Shown: piece after piece, positions 29,876-38,164 of the stretch
How the letters are laid out: each line of letters begins with the position of its first letter
Position numbering within the stretch: position 1 is the stretch's first letter
NCBI RefSeq assembly: GCF_008370645.1
Contig: NZ_VTZN01000017.1
Span: 1 to 47,827, forward strand
Length of the DNA: 47,827 nucleotides
DNA from: Mycobacterium simiae
GTDB taxonomy: Bacteria; Actinomycetota; Actinomycetes; Mycobacteriales; Mycobacteriaceae
Direction of reading: 5' to 3'
Notes under the pieces: generated by a model
What the model saw: only the letters and a program-made list of their open reading frames with translations
What the model was told of the DNA's origin: nothing
Databases searched by the model: none
Position numbers and translations under genes: made by a program

Positions 29876-30559
29876 TCACCGGTCGGCCTCGCGGCCGTGA
29901 CGGCTGCGAGCGTAGGCACGGCCTCGCAGATCGGCGAGCCATCGCGGAGCCAGCCGTACACCAGGTGCGGTGTTGACGACCGGATCGAACGATATGTCGT
30001 CACCGGACCCCGCGTCGAAGATGTTGGTGAGGGTCAGCCGCGCCAAATGCTGAAAGTTGGATCTGCCGTGGGCCTGGTCGAGGTCGACCTCGATGCCACC
30101 GTCGTCGAGCTGCGCCCTCACATGCTCGAGCGACAGACCAGATCCAGTGATATCCGTGACGATTCGGGCCCGAAGCCACCAGTACTCGCCTCGATAGTGC
30201 AGTGGCATCAGCGTGCTCATGCTGTGCCCTGTCCACGAGGTGACCGGCCGCAGCGCCAGCGCCCTCCCGAGGACGCCAGAACCCGCGGAGACAAGCAGGA
30301 TGTCCCACGGTGTCGCCTCCGCCTGCGGCAGCATGACCCGGATGGCCACTCCAATGAAGTCAGGCACTGCGCCCGGAGTTCCCGCGGCTTTGGAGAGCCG
30401 GGCGACGGCTTCCGACGACGGGAGCGGCAGTCCCTTGCTTGCCGGCGCGACGCGTTCGATGCGGCCTGCTGCGACCACCCCAGCCGGATGGAATATCCGG
30501 CTGTTTCGGAGGGCGGATCCCCACTGAAAGGGTCGAGCGGCGATGTCAGAAACACTCAC
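29876..30559 (-). CDS. Hypothetical protein, catalase-superfamily-like
   Basis: A 227-residue protein with FHPAGVVAAGRIERVAP, ARLSKAAGTPGAVPDFIGVAIRV, WDILLVSAG and TSWTGHSMSTLMPLHYRG. This order (short beta entry, small-residue helix, D-x-G-x-AIR-V strand, long MP-R segment) resembles the small catalase-fold proteins lacking most of the catalase shell. No catalase distal His/Asn pair could be assigned, so enzyme activity is doubtful. Function not recognised. Confidence 0.5.
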   Translation of the reverse strand: MSVSDIAARPFQWGSALRNSRIFHPAGVVAAGRIERVAPASKGLPLPSSEAVARLSKAAGTPGAVPDFIGVAIRVMLPQAEATPWDILLVSAGSGVLGRALALRPVTSWTGHSMSTLMPLHYRGEYWWLRARIVTDITGSGLSLEHVRAQLDDGGIEVDLDQAHGRSNFQHLARLTLTNIFDAGSGDDISFDPVVNTAPGVRLAPRWLADLRGRAYARSRHGREADR

Positions 30560-30623
30560 CGGCGGCGGATTCCCGTTCTCAGCGGGCGGAAACCAGGATG
30601 TGCGTAGAGATCTGCGGCCGGCC

Positions 30624-31106
30624 TCACGCCCGGCCTAGCTCACCGCGGCGGCTACGTCCCAGCGCCAGACCAAGCCCCAGCATCGCTACGCCAAGTCCAA
30701 AGTGCAGCCAGTTGTCGGCGGTGTTCACCGGAATGAAATTGGCTGCGGTGTGATAGTCGCCCAGCGCCAACCCGTAGATCCACAAGACGATGTAAATGAT
30801 GCCGCCGCCGATGAGGAACCAGCGGGCCCCGCTCACCGTCCGGGCCAGCGCTACTCCCGCTACGCCGAAGGCTAGGTGCACGATGTTGTGCAGGACCGAG
30901 ACGTTAAACAGTCCCAGCAGTTGGGCTCCGGAGCCATGACCGGCCCATTCCAGCATGTCGTAGTGGGTAGTGATCCCGGGAATGAAGCCGCATACGCCCA
31001 CAATTAAGAACACCGCCCCGATCGCTAATGCGGCCAGCTGCACTGGAGTACGGCCGATAGCAGTCGCGTTGTGAGCTGCCGGGCCGGCTCGATGGTTGGT
31101 TGTCAT
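30624..31106 (-). CDS. DUF4383-family integral membrane protein
   Basis: A 160-residue four-helix membrane protein: LAALAIGAVFLIVGVCGF, LGLFNVSVLHNIVHLAFGVAGV, WFLIGGGIIYIVLWIYGLA and LHFGLGVAMLGLGLALG. The FNVSVLHNIVHL segment with its histidines is characteristic of DUF4383. Function unknown; these are often found with stress genes, as here. Confidence 0.8.
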   Translation of the reverse strand: MTTNHRAGPAAHNATAIGRTPVQLAALAIGAVFLIVGVCGFIPGITTHYDMLEWAGHGSGAQLLGLFNVSVLHNIVHLAFGVAGVALARTVSGARWFLIGGGIIYIVLWIYGLALGDYHTAANFIPVNTADNWLHFGLGVAMLGLGLALGRSRRGELGRA

Positions 31107-31573
31107 GGTCGTGCGTTCCCTTTCCTATTTGTTGTGGCTCCGCGATCGCGGCCGCTAAGCGACGAGCTACGCGCCCACGGTTCCATTTCGCCGCAACCAT
31201 CCCTCGCCTATCGATAATGGCGACTCCACACTGCCCAAAGTGCTACCCGTTCAACTGCCCTGCCAAACGCCAAAAATTGCGTGCCGAGATTGCGGGCCGG
31301 GTCGGTCATTGGCCGGCCGACAAGCGAAGGCGTCGGCCACCGCCGCAGCCAAAAAGCGAAAACATCACATTTCTCGCAGCGTCACCGGGTAGCAAAATCG
31401 CCTGCTTGACTTGAACTTCATCGTCGCGGTTGCGTTTGCCAGCGCGCTGCCGCGTCCTGCCCGGCCGCCGCGCCGCGGCGGTGGGCGCTAGGCTCTAGCC
31501 TAGGGGTTGAATTCACAGCCGAGACGTCGCGGGACCGAGAGTCGGATGACCGTCGATCTCCGCTCACCATCAC
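31107..31573. promoter_or_regulatory. Divergent promoter region with a CTAGGCT-CT-AGCCTAG palindrome
   Basis: Gene-free stretch between the DUF4383 gene and the STAS gene. A perfect 7-base inverted repeat with a 2-base centre lies at 31488-31503, about 70 bases before the STAS ATG, in position to act as an operator. The part at 31230-31420 is AT-richer than the rest. No gene is seen. Confidence 0.4.
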
Positions 31574-32080
31574 ATGAGATGGATGATTCACATGACTGCT
31601 GCACGAGCCATCGGCTCACCAGAATATTTCCAGGGCCTCCACATCGCCGACTGCGCTGGCGCGCGACTACAGGTGTACGCCCGCAACCTAGCCACCGTGC
31701 TGCGGGTCGACGGCGAGATTGACGCCGCGAACGCCGACCGCGTTGTCGACGCGATCCGCCGTCTAACCGTGCTGAAGGCGCCGTTGATACTCGACCTCAG
31801 CCATCTCGATTTCCTGGCTATCGATGGTTTTCGGGCACTGCTTGTCCTTAACCACGAATACCTGCAGGCGCGGCTGCACTGCAGCGTGGTCGCCGGCGCC
31901 GCGCTGCGCCCCCTGCTGCGCATCGTCGTCAACCATGGTTTGACCGTGGTCGACTCGGTTCCCGAGGCGCTTCAATTGCTCGAAGACATCATCGGGTCGC
32001 GCCGTCAGCTTGACTTGACCAGCAAGCGCAGATCACGGCAGCGTTACGCGCCGACGCACGTTATCTCCGAGCGCACCTAG
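31574..32080 (+). CDS. STAS-domain protein without phospho-acceptor serine
   Basis: A 168-residue STAS (anti-sigma-factor antagonist fold) protein. Core: VLRVDGEIDAANADRVVDAI then LILDLSHLDFLAIDGFRALLVL. In active antagonists such as RsbV or SpoIIAA the second motif reads (D)-S-(S/T)-G with the Ser phosphorylated; here the aligned residues are A82, I83 and D84, so switch-kinase control is unlikely. It may bind an anti-sigma factor constitutively or have another role. The C-terminus is basic. ATG 31574 is used; 31583 and 31592 are alternatives. Confidence 0.8.
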   Translation: MRWMIHMTAARAIGSPEYFQGLHIADCAGARLQVYARNLATVLRVDGEIDAANADRVVDAIRRLTVLKAPLILDLSHLDFLAIDGFRALLVLNHEYLQARLHCSVVAGAALRPLLRIVVNHGLTVVDSVPEALQLLEDIIGSRRQLDLTSKRRSRQRYAPTHVISERT

Positions 32081-32234
32081 CCGCACCGTCTGGTCGCACG
32101 AACGGCAACGCACACCAGATCGCCGATGCCTTTGCCGGCAAAGAGTATCCGGCCTCGCCGCCGCGCTTGGCGCTTCGGCAGTAGCCTCGGTATGACTCGC
32201 TAGGCAGGTAGGCAGCACTGATCGGAGCCGTGGA

Positions 32235-32630
32235 ATGCAACCGAAGGACCACGACCGGCACTTCCCCTATCGTTATGACCCTCGGCTGGCGCCGATGTGG
32301 CTAGCGTTTCGGTGGCCGGGGCGGCAGGGCGTGATGCTGACCGCCGACGACCGTTTTCAAGCCCGCTACGGGCCCTTTCGTGTCGATGTGCCGTTGTCGA
32401 CGGTGCGCGACGCCCATATCACCGGGCCGTACCGATGGTGGACCGCGGTCGGCCCCCGGTTATCGATGGTCGATGACGGGCTTACCTTCGGAACCAACGC
32501 GCAAGCCGGAGTGTGCATTCACTTCGAACCGCGTATTCACCGCGTGCTCGGCCTGCGCGACCACTCCGCCCTGACCGTCACCGTTGCGGACGTCGAAGGC
32601 CTAGTCGCCGCCCTCAAGCGCATCGCATAG
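32235..32630 (+). CDS. Conserved mycobacterial hypothetical protein
   Basis: A 131-residue protein beginning MQPKDHDRHFPYRYDPRL, predicted to be mostly beta strands with hydrophobic segments (APMWLAFRWPGRQGVMLT; ITGPYRWWTAVGPRLSMVDDGLTFG). It resembles small mycobacterial proteins of unknown role. No domain could be named. It lies on the same strand as the STAS gene, 154 bases after it. Confidence 0.6.
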   Translation: MQPKDHDRHFPYRYDPRLAPMWLAFRWPGRQGVMLTADDRFQARYGPFRVDVPLSTVRDAHITGPYRWWTAVGPRLSMVDDGLTFGTNAQAGVCIHFEPRIHRVLGLRDHSALTVTVADVEGLVAALKRIA

Positions 32631-32662
32631 CAGCGGCCGCCGACCGGCGCCCGTGGGCCGGC

Positions 32663-33013
32663 TCAGTCAATCGGTTGAAGCGATCCACTGCTAGCACCCT
32701 TCGTGGGCTGCGCGACGTCGTGTTGATAATGACGCTGAGCAGATTTAGCAGACCTCAGTCGCCGCACCGCCCATGCGGCAACGGGTATCGCAAACGCCAT
32801 CACCACCACCGATGGCCAGAAAGCCAATTGCGCAAACCACAGTCGCCTTTGCCAGCGCAGCGCCTTCTGCTTTGCGCGCCACACGTGTCGCGGCGTTCCC
32901 GTGAGATTCACAGCGAATTGGATACCCGTGATCCCAGCGGGCCAAACTGGCGCCGCAGGAGGAGCCTCGTCGTGCCCGCCAACTGAGATGACGATCACCT
33001 GGGCGCGTGCCAA
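32663..33013 (-). CDS. Possible small membrane protein
   Basis: Frame of about 116 residues with a soluble N-terminal part (ISVGGHDEAPPAAPVWPAG), a basic stretch (RHVWRAKQKALRWQRR) and one strong hydrophobic helix (LWFAQLAFWPSVVVMAFAIPVAAWAV) followed by arginines. No family recognised. The true start is unclear (GTG near 32998 possible). Coding status is moderate since it overlaps no other gene. Confidence 0.4.
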   Translation of the reverse strand: MARAQVIVISVGGHDEAPPAAPVWPAGITGIQFAVNLTGTPRHVWRAKQKALRWQRRLWFAQLAFWPSVVVMAFAIPVAAWAVRRLRSAKSAQRHYQHDVAQPTKGASSGSLQPID

Positions 33014-33029
33014 TTAGTCCGTGCTCAGG

Positions 33030-33056
33030 GGTTTTTGGCGCGCGCCTAGCGGGAAT
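33030..33056 (+). promoter_or_regulatory. SigF-like promoter upstream of csbD
   Basis: GGTTT (33030-33034), a 16-base spacer, then GGGAAT (33051-33056). The mycobacterial SigF consensus is GGTTT-N15-17-GGGTA(T). It lies 53 bases before the CsbD gene ATG, in the right orientation for a general-stress gene. Confidence 0.55.
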
Positions 33057-33108
33057 CACCTGTAGTGGCGGAGCAACAGCCGTATCGAAACATTAGCGGG
33101 AGGCAGAC

Positions 33109-33339
33109 ATGGCACGAAGTGGACCACTGGAAGCAGTCAGCGGCGTCGTCGAAGGCGTCAAGGGTGCGATCAAGCAGGTGATCGGATTGGTGACCGGCAA
33201 CAATCGGCTAACCGAAGAGGCGAAGGCGCAGCAAGACAAGGCCGAAGCCCAGCGCCATGCCGCCAAGAAGGAAGCGGCGGCCGAGTCGGCTCGCGCCAGC
33301 GCTAAGGCGGCTAAAGAGCGGCAGAAGGCTAACCAGTAA
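33109..33339 (+). CDS. CsbD-family/microaggregate-binding-like stress protein
   Basis: A 76-residue hydrophilic, Lys/Ala/Glu-rich helical protein: EAVSGVVEGVKGAIKQVIGLVTGN followed by TEEAKAQQDKAEAQRHAAKKEAAA. The composition and KG-IKQ-IG-x-TGN motif match CsbD/MBP1-type stress proteins. A ribosome site GGGAGG precedes the ATG. It starts a stress cassette with DUF2945 and DUF3140 genes and is followed by a perfect hairpin. Confidence 0.8.
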   Translation: MARSGPLEAVSGVVEGVKGAIKQVIGLVTGNNRLTEEAKAQQDKAEAQRHAAKKEAAAESARASAKAAKERQKANQ

Positions 33340-33349
33340 CGTGCCAACG

Positions 33350-33383
33350 AATGGGCTCAGTCGACAAGCCGGCTGAGCCCATT
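33350..33383. terminator. Hairpin terminator after csbD
   Basis: Perfect 11-base stem AATGGGCTCAG / CTGAGCCCATT around a 12-base loop, starting 11 bases after the csbD stop. No T-tract follows, as is common for mycobacterial terminators. Confidence 0.75.
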
Positions 33384-33437
33384 ACTGGCTGGGGGCGGCC
33401 GCATCGCGTCTCCACGATTTCCGGAAGGCGCACCGCA

Positions 33438-33653
33438 ATGGCAGATAACACGTTTCGCGAGGGCGACCGCGTCTAGTGGAAGAGCCACGGCAGCATCGTA
33501 GCGGGAACGGTCGAGGACGTGCTCACTTCCGACACCAAGGCGGCAGGGCGAATGGTACGCGCTTCTGCAGAAGAACCGCAATACACGGTACGCAGCAGCA
33601 AAACTGGTGCAGAGGCGGTACACAAGCCGAGCGCGCTGCGGCACGCAGACTAA
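33438..33653 (+). pseudogene. DUF2945 (hypervirulence-associated, TUDOR-like) pseudogene with amber codon
   Basis: The 72-codon frame reads MADNTFREGDRV, then TAG at 33474-33476, then WKSHGSIVAGTVEDVL and on through RASAEEPQYTVRSSKTG to VHKPSALRHAD. This matches the whole length of DUF2945 (pattern F--GD-V-W-S--G---GTV ... DPQY-V-S-KTG--A-HK-SAL). The TAG occupies the position of a basic or polar residue before the conserved Trp and is one base from AAG or CAG. All downstream codons remain intact, so the inactivation is recent, or the stop is read through or is a sequencing error. Confidence 0.75.
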
Positions 33654-33687
33654 CTCGCTTTAGGGCTTTCGCAGTTGAGGAGCACCC

Positions 33688-34017
33688 ATGGCCGAAGACA
33701 TCGAAATACGGGCCCGGTTTCGTGAGACAGTCAATATGACCGCGCGTGAACTCGAAAAGTGGCTTCAAACAGACGAATCGCAAAGCGTGGGGCAGCAGCA
33801 GGACGGCCACGAGTCAACGGGTCACGCCAGCGGTCGTCGCATCGTCGGGATTCTCCAGACGAAGACCGCGGACCTTGACGCCGACGACTACGCGCACATG
33901 CGCAAAGTCGTCGGCTACGCGAGGCGACACCTGGCCCAGCGCCCCAGCGGCGACATCACCGACACCGCCTGGCGTTACTCGTTGATGAATTGGGGTCATG
34001 ATCCCGCCAGCTCGTGA
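33688..34017 (+). CDS. DUF3140-family protein
   Basis: A 109-residue protein: NMTARELEKWLQTDESQSV, GRRIVGILQTKTADLDADDYAHMRKVVGYARRHLAQRP and TAWRYSLMNWGHDP. This is the complete DUF3140 pattern; DUF3140 proteins are possible DNA-binding proteins and are often next to DUF2945 genes. Good ribosome site GGAG nine bases upstream of the ATG. Confidence 0.8.
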   Translation: MAEDIEIRARFRETVNMTARELEKWLQTDESQSVGQQQDGHESTGHASGRRIVGILQTKTADLDADDYAHMRKVVGYARRHLAQRPSGDITDTAWRYSLMNWGHDPASS

Positions 34018-34072
34018 GCCAACTCCGCAGTCGGCTTTCTCCCGGCTCGGCCAGAGCGAGCATGCCCATTCG

Positions 34073-34091
34073 TTGATTAATACTTAAACAA
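34073..34091. promoter_or_regulatory. AT-rich imperfect palindrome before mmpL
   Basis: TTGATTAA-TAC-TTAAACAA, an imperfect inverted repeat of the size and composition of MarR-type operators, 17 bases upstream of the mmpL GTG. It stands out as the most AT-rich run nearby. The corresponding regulator is not in the window. Confidence 0.4.
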
Positions 34092-34107
34092 TTGAAATGC
34101 TGTCGGG

Positions 34108-36204
34108 GTGGTCTGGAAAGGTCTCGCGGCTGCGGTGGCAGGCCGGTGGTCGTGGCTAATCACGTTCGGCATCATTTTGCTGGCCACCGGTTTCATGCTG
34201 TTGGTTGGTGGAAATACCGCAGCGGGTCAAGCACCGCAATCGGTGCCGACGCAGTCTGATTCGGCAAAGGTGGAGGCGATGTCCGGCCAGTTCCCCGGTG
34301 GCGATCGCGCTCCGGTGCTGGTGGTGGTCTCCCGCGGCGACGGCGCGGCGCTGGACCTACCCGACATCCGAGCCGCCGAGCAAGCTCGTGACCGAATGCA
34401 GGCCATCGTGCAGCCGGGCCCACCACCGCTACCGATGACGGTATCGACCGACAGCAAAGCGGCCATTGGGGTGGTGCCGATCAGTGCCCAGCTATCCGGT
34501 TTAGAACTCAGTGATGCCGTCACCGCACTGCGCACCGCCACGCGCCAGGGCCTGCCGGCAAACCTCGATGCCCATATTACCGGCGGACCCGCGTTCGGCG
34601 CTGACATCGCCAACGCATTTTCCGGCGCCAACATCACGCTTTTGGCGGTGACGGGATCTGTAGTCGCGCTGCTGCTGATCGCCACCTACCGGTCACCGGT
34701 GTTGTGGCTGCTACCACTGCTCGTGATTGGGTTCGCCGATCGACTAGCGGCCTCGGCCGGCACCGCAGTCGCGTCGGTGACCGGGCTGAGCTTTGACGGT
34801 GCGACCTCGGGGATCACCAGTGTGCTGGTCTTCGGCGCCGGCACCAACTATGCGCTACTGCTGATTTCGCGCTACCGGCAAGAACTTGGGCGAGACACCG
34901 ACCACCGCGCTGCCCTGCGCCGCGCGGTGCGCACGGCCGGCCCGGCAATCGCCGCCAGCAACGCCACCGTGGTGTTGGCGCTACTCACGTTGATTTTCGC
35001 GCGGACCCCAAGCACGCGCAGCCTGGGCGGGCTGGCGGCAGGTGGATTGGTGGTCGCGGCGCTATCGGTATTAGTGGCGTTGCCGCCGCTGCTAGCGCTG
35101 TGCGGCCGACGCCTGTTCTGGCCCTTTATTCCCGAGCCGGACGTCCGGACAACCCTGGAATCCGGCCTGTGGCACCGCGTCGCCGAACGGGTAGCCCGGC
35201 GACCCGCCCTGGTCGCTACGGTTACCACCGCACTACTGGCACTGCTGGCCACCGGACTGCTCAGCACCCGAATCGGCCTGTCGCAGACCGAGCAATTCCG
35301 AGTCCGGGCGGACTCGGTAACGGGATTCAATGTTGCGGCCCAACACTTCCCCGCCGGGCTGGCCAACCCCACGGTGGTCATCGCGCCCAGCCAGCAGGCG
35401 GTGCAAGTGCAGCAAGCCATCAGCACCACACCAGGGGTGGTCTCGGCGACCCAGTCGGGTACCTCCACCAGCGGGCTGACGAAATGGTTGGTCGTTATCG
35501 ACGCACCACCGTCATCGAAGCGGTCATTCGATATTGTTACCGCACTGCGTGATTCGACAAGAACAGCGTCTTCCGCCGGGCTGGTGGGCGGCCCTGACGC
35601 GCAAGCGCTAGACGTCCGCAACGCAGCGGCGCACGACCGCATGGTGCTGATTCCGGCGATCCTGACCGTCATCCTGCTGGTGCTGTATGCCCTCTTGCGA
35701 GCCCTGTTGGCCCCACCGACCCTGCTGGCGGCGACCATACTGGGTGCGCTCGCAGCGCTCGGACTGGGTGGCTGGGCCAGCATGCATCTGTTCGACTTCC
35801 CCGCGCTGGACAACAGCACTCCGTTGTTCGCCTTCCTGTTCTTGGCGGCGCTAGGAGTGGACTACACCATCTTCTTGGTCACCCGCGCTCGCGAAGAGGC
35901 CGCGCACTACGGCGCCCGTACCGGCATGATCCGCGCGGTGTCGGCCACCGGCGGCGTCATCACCAGCGCCGGAATCGTTTTGGCCGCAGTGTTTTGCGTA
36001 CTGGGTGTCTTGCCGCTGATCGCGCTCACCCAGATCGGCATTATCGTGGGCCTGGGCATTCTGCTGGACACTTTCATAGTGCGCACGTTGGTTATTCCCG
36101 CTTTATTCGCCCTGATCGGCGACCGCATCTGGTGGCCTAACGATCCGAAACCCGTTGACATTTTCCCTGATAGCCCATTACCCGCCGAACGGAGCATCGG
36201 ATGA
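34108..36204 (+). CDS. MmpL/YdfJ-type RND transporter
   Basis: A 698-residue RND-family exporter of the MmpL/MmpL13 type, with a transmembrane helix first (WLITFGIILLATGFMLLV), a periplasmic domain, six helices, a second periplasmic domain and five helices. The second-half proton relay GVDYTIFLVTRAREE has the Asp585-Tyr586 pair. In the first half the matching helix reads GAGTNYALLLISRYRQEL, where Asn247 replaces the expected Asp. Ends with ATGA overlap into tspO. GTG start at 34108. Probably exports a lipid or small molecule. Confidence 0.85.
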   Translation: MVWKGLAAAVAGRWSWLITFGIILLATGFMLLVGGNTAAGQAPQSVPTQSDSAKVEAMSGQFPGGDRAPVLVVVSRGDGAALDLPDIRAAEQARDRMQAIVQPGPPPLPMTVSTDSKAAIGVVPISAQLSGLELSDAVTALRTATRQGLPANLDAHITGGPAFGADIANAFSGANITLLAVTGSVVALLLIATYRSPVLWLLPLLVIGFADRLAASAGTAVASVTGLSFDGATSGITSVLVFGAGTNYALLLISRYRQELGRDTDHRAALRRAVRTAGPAIAASNATVVLALLTLIFARTPSTRSLGGLAAGGLVVAALSVLVALPPLLALCGRRLFWPFIPEPDVRTTLESGLWHRVAERVARRPALVATVTTALLALLATGLLSTRIGLSQTEQFRVRADSVTGFNVAAQHFPAGLANPTVVIAPSQQAVQVQQAISTTPGVVSATQSGTSTSGLTKWLVVIDAPPSSKRSFDIVTALRDSTRTASSAGLVGGPDAQALDVRNAAAHDRMVLIPAILTVILLVLYALLRALLAPPTLLAATILGALAALGLGGWASMHLFDFPALDNSTPLFAFLFLAALGVDYTIFLVTRAREEAAHYGARTGMIRAVSATGGVITSAGIVLAAVFCVLGVLPLIALTQIGIIVGLGILLDTFIVRTLVIPALFALIGDRIWWPNDPKPVDIFPDSPLPAERSIG

Positions 36205-36680
36205 GCAAATCGACACTGGCCGCCACCGGACTCGCTGTCACAGCGGCAGCCGCTTCCGGCAGCATCGCCAGCCCGCCCAACACGTCCCCCTGGTACCTGC
36301 GGCTGCGCAAGCCGCCGTACCAGCCACCAAGCATCGCCTTCCCGGTGGTGTGGACCACACTCTACGGCGACATCGCCGCCAGCTCGGCGGTGGCCATCGA
36401 CCGGTTCCGCGCCACCGGGCAAGACGACAAGGCCCGCCGCTACATCGCCGCGCTGAGCGTCAATCTGGTGCTCAACGCCGGATGGAGTTGGCTGTTCTTC
36501 CGATTCCACAAACTCGGCGCCTCCGCGTTGGGCGCCGCGGTCCTGGCTACCAGCAGCGCCGACCTGGTGCGGCGCACCGCCGAAGCTGATCGACGCGCCG
36601 GCTGGGCGATGCTGCCCTACGCATTGTGGTGCTCCTTCGCCACGGTGCTGGCCACCCACATCTGGCGACTCAATCGCTAG
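36201..36680 (+). CDS. tspO: TspO/MBR tryptophan-rich sensory protein
   Basis: A 159-residue, five-helix membrane protein: WYLRLRKPPYQPPSIAFPVVWTTLYGDIAA is the hallmark TspO segment with the W-x-x-L-x-KP and PPxxxFPVVWT motifs, followed by LVLNAGWSWLFF and a late W-MLPYALWCSFATVLATHIW. TspO binds tetrapyrroles and, in photosynthetic bacteria, regulates responses to oxygen and light. Its ATG overlaps the mmpL stop, and the photolyase gene begins six bases after its stop. Confidence 0.9.
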   Translation: MSKSTLAATGLAVTAAAASGSIASPPNTSPWYLRLRKPPYQPPSIAFPVVWTTLYGDIAASSAVAIDRFRATGQDDKARRYIAALSVNLVLNAGWSWLFFRFHKLGASALGAAVLATSSADLVRRTAEADRRAGWAMLPYALWCSFATVLATHIWRLNR

Positions 36681-36686
36681 GCGCCG

Positions 36687-38024
36687 ATGATGGCGGTACT
36701 GCTGTGGTTTCGCCGCGATCTGCGGTTGGGCGATCATCCGGCCCTAGCGGCCGCAGCCGCCACCGGCGAGGAGGTACTCGCCTGCTTCGTGATCGATCCG
36801 CGCCTGGAGGCTTCGTCGGGACGTCGTCGCCTGCAGTTTCTGGGTGACTCGCTACGGCAACTGGACGACAACCTAGGTGGTCGGCTACTGGTCACGCGGG
36901 GTCGGCCCGAGCAGCGAATACCGTTGCTTGCCAGAGAGATAGCCGCATCTTCCGTGCACATCAGCGAGGATTTCGCGCCGTTCGGCCGGCGCCGTGACGA
37001 GCGGGTTCGCGCCGCCTTGGATTCGGTGCCGTTGGTGTCGACCGGTTCTCCGTATCTGGTCTCACCCGGGCGAGTCACCAAAGACGATGGCACGCCCTAT
37101 CAAGTGTTTACACCGTTCCTGCGTAAGTGGCGCCAAGTGGGCTGGCGAGAGCCGGCGCGCTCGGGCGCCGATTCGGCGCGCTGGCTGGGTCCGGCTCAGG
37201 TGGCCGTCGACCAATGCGCAAGTCCGGATCCCGGTGTGACACTTGACCACACCGCCGGCGAGACCGCAGCACTACTGCAGTGGCAAGCCTTCGTCGCGGA
37301 CAGGCTGGACGGCTACGGGGAGGACCGCAACCGACCTGACCGAAAGGGCACCAGCCGCATGTCGGCTCACCTGAAGTTCGGCACCATTCATCCCCGATCC
37401 ATGGTCGCGGGCCTGGATCTGAGCGACACCGGCTCCCAGAGTTACCTGCGAGAGTTAGCCTTTCGCGACTTCTATGCCGCAGTGCTGTATTACTGGCCGG
37501 CCAGCGTCTGGCGCAATTGGAACAGCGACTTCGATTCCATGCAGACCGACGACGACGCCCACGCCCAACGAGTCTTCGAATCGTGGAAGGTTGGTGAAAC
37601 TGGGTTCCCCATCGTCGATGCGGGAATGCGACAACTGCGCGAGACCGGGTTCATGCACAACCGAGTACGGATGATCGCCGCATCGTTTCTCGTCAAAGAC
37701 TTGCACCTGCCCTGGCAGTGGGGAGCGGCCTGGTTCCTGGAACAACTCACCGACGGCGACATGGCCAACAATCAGCACGGCTGGCAGTGGTGCGCGGGTT
37801 GCGGTACTGACGCGGCGCCCTACTTCCGGGTGTTCAACCCCACCACCCAGGGCGAAAAGTTTGATCCCTCAGGCGATTACATCCGCCACTGGGTTCCCGA
37901 GCTGAGCGACGCCGCAGACATTCACTTGCGCACGGGTCAGCGGCCGCCGGCCTACCCGGAGCCGATCGTCGACCACGGCACCGAACGCGCCGAAGCGCTG
38001 CGCCGCTATCAGAGCATCAGCTGA
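36687..38024 (+). CDS. phr: Deoxyribodipyrimidine photolyase (class I CPD)
   Basis: A 445-residue light-driven repair enzyme for cyclobutane pyrimidine dimers. It begins AVLLWFRRDLRLGDHPAL (antenna domain) and has the FAD domain landmarks: KGTSRMSAHLKFGTIHPR, RELAFRDFYAAVL, MRQLRETGFMHNRVRMIAASFLVKDL, and GWQWCAGCGTDAAPYFRVFNP, with DMANNQ giving the Asn that contacts FAD N5 in CPD enzymes. M. tuberculosis lacks a photolyase, so this gene marks a different species. It completes a tight mmpL-tspO-phr operon. Confidence 0.92.
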   Translation: MMAVLLWFRRDLRLGDHPALAAAAATGEEVLACFVIDPRLEASSGRRRLQFLGDSLRQLDDNLGGRLLVTRGRPEQRIPLLAREIAASSVHISEDFAPFGRRRDERVRAALDSVPLVSTGSPYLVSPGRVTKDDGTPYQVFTPFLRKWRQVGWREPARSGADSARWLGPAQVAVDQCASPDPGVTLDHTAGETAALLQWQAFVADRLDGYGEDRNRPDRKGTSRMSAHLKFGTIHPRSMVAGLDLSDTGSQSYLRELAFRDFYAAVLYYWPASVWRNWNSDFDSMQTDDDAHAQRVFESWKVGETGFPIVDAGMRQLRETGFMHNRVRMIAASFLVKDLHLPWQWGAAWFLEQLTDGDMANNQHGWQWCAGCGTDAAPYFRVFNPTTQGEKFDPSGDYIRHWVPELSDAADIHLRTGQRPPAYPEPIVDHGTERAEALRRYQSIS

Positions 38025-38164
38025 GCCAGCCGTGTAGGCGGCAAACCTGCCAGGTCACCGTCGTCGCGCGGCGGGTGTTTCCCGGATTTGCTTTTCTGAA
38101 GCTGTTTGGCGTGTCATTATCAGCCGATTCGCAGTTGACAGTTGTCGGAAGCCAGGGAGGCGAA

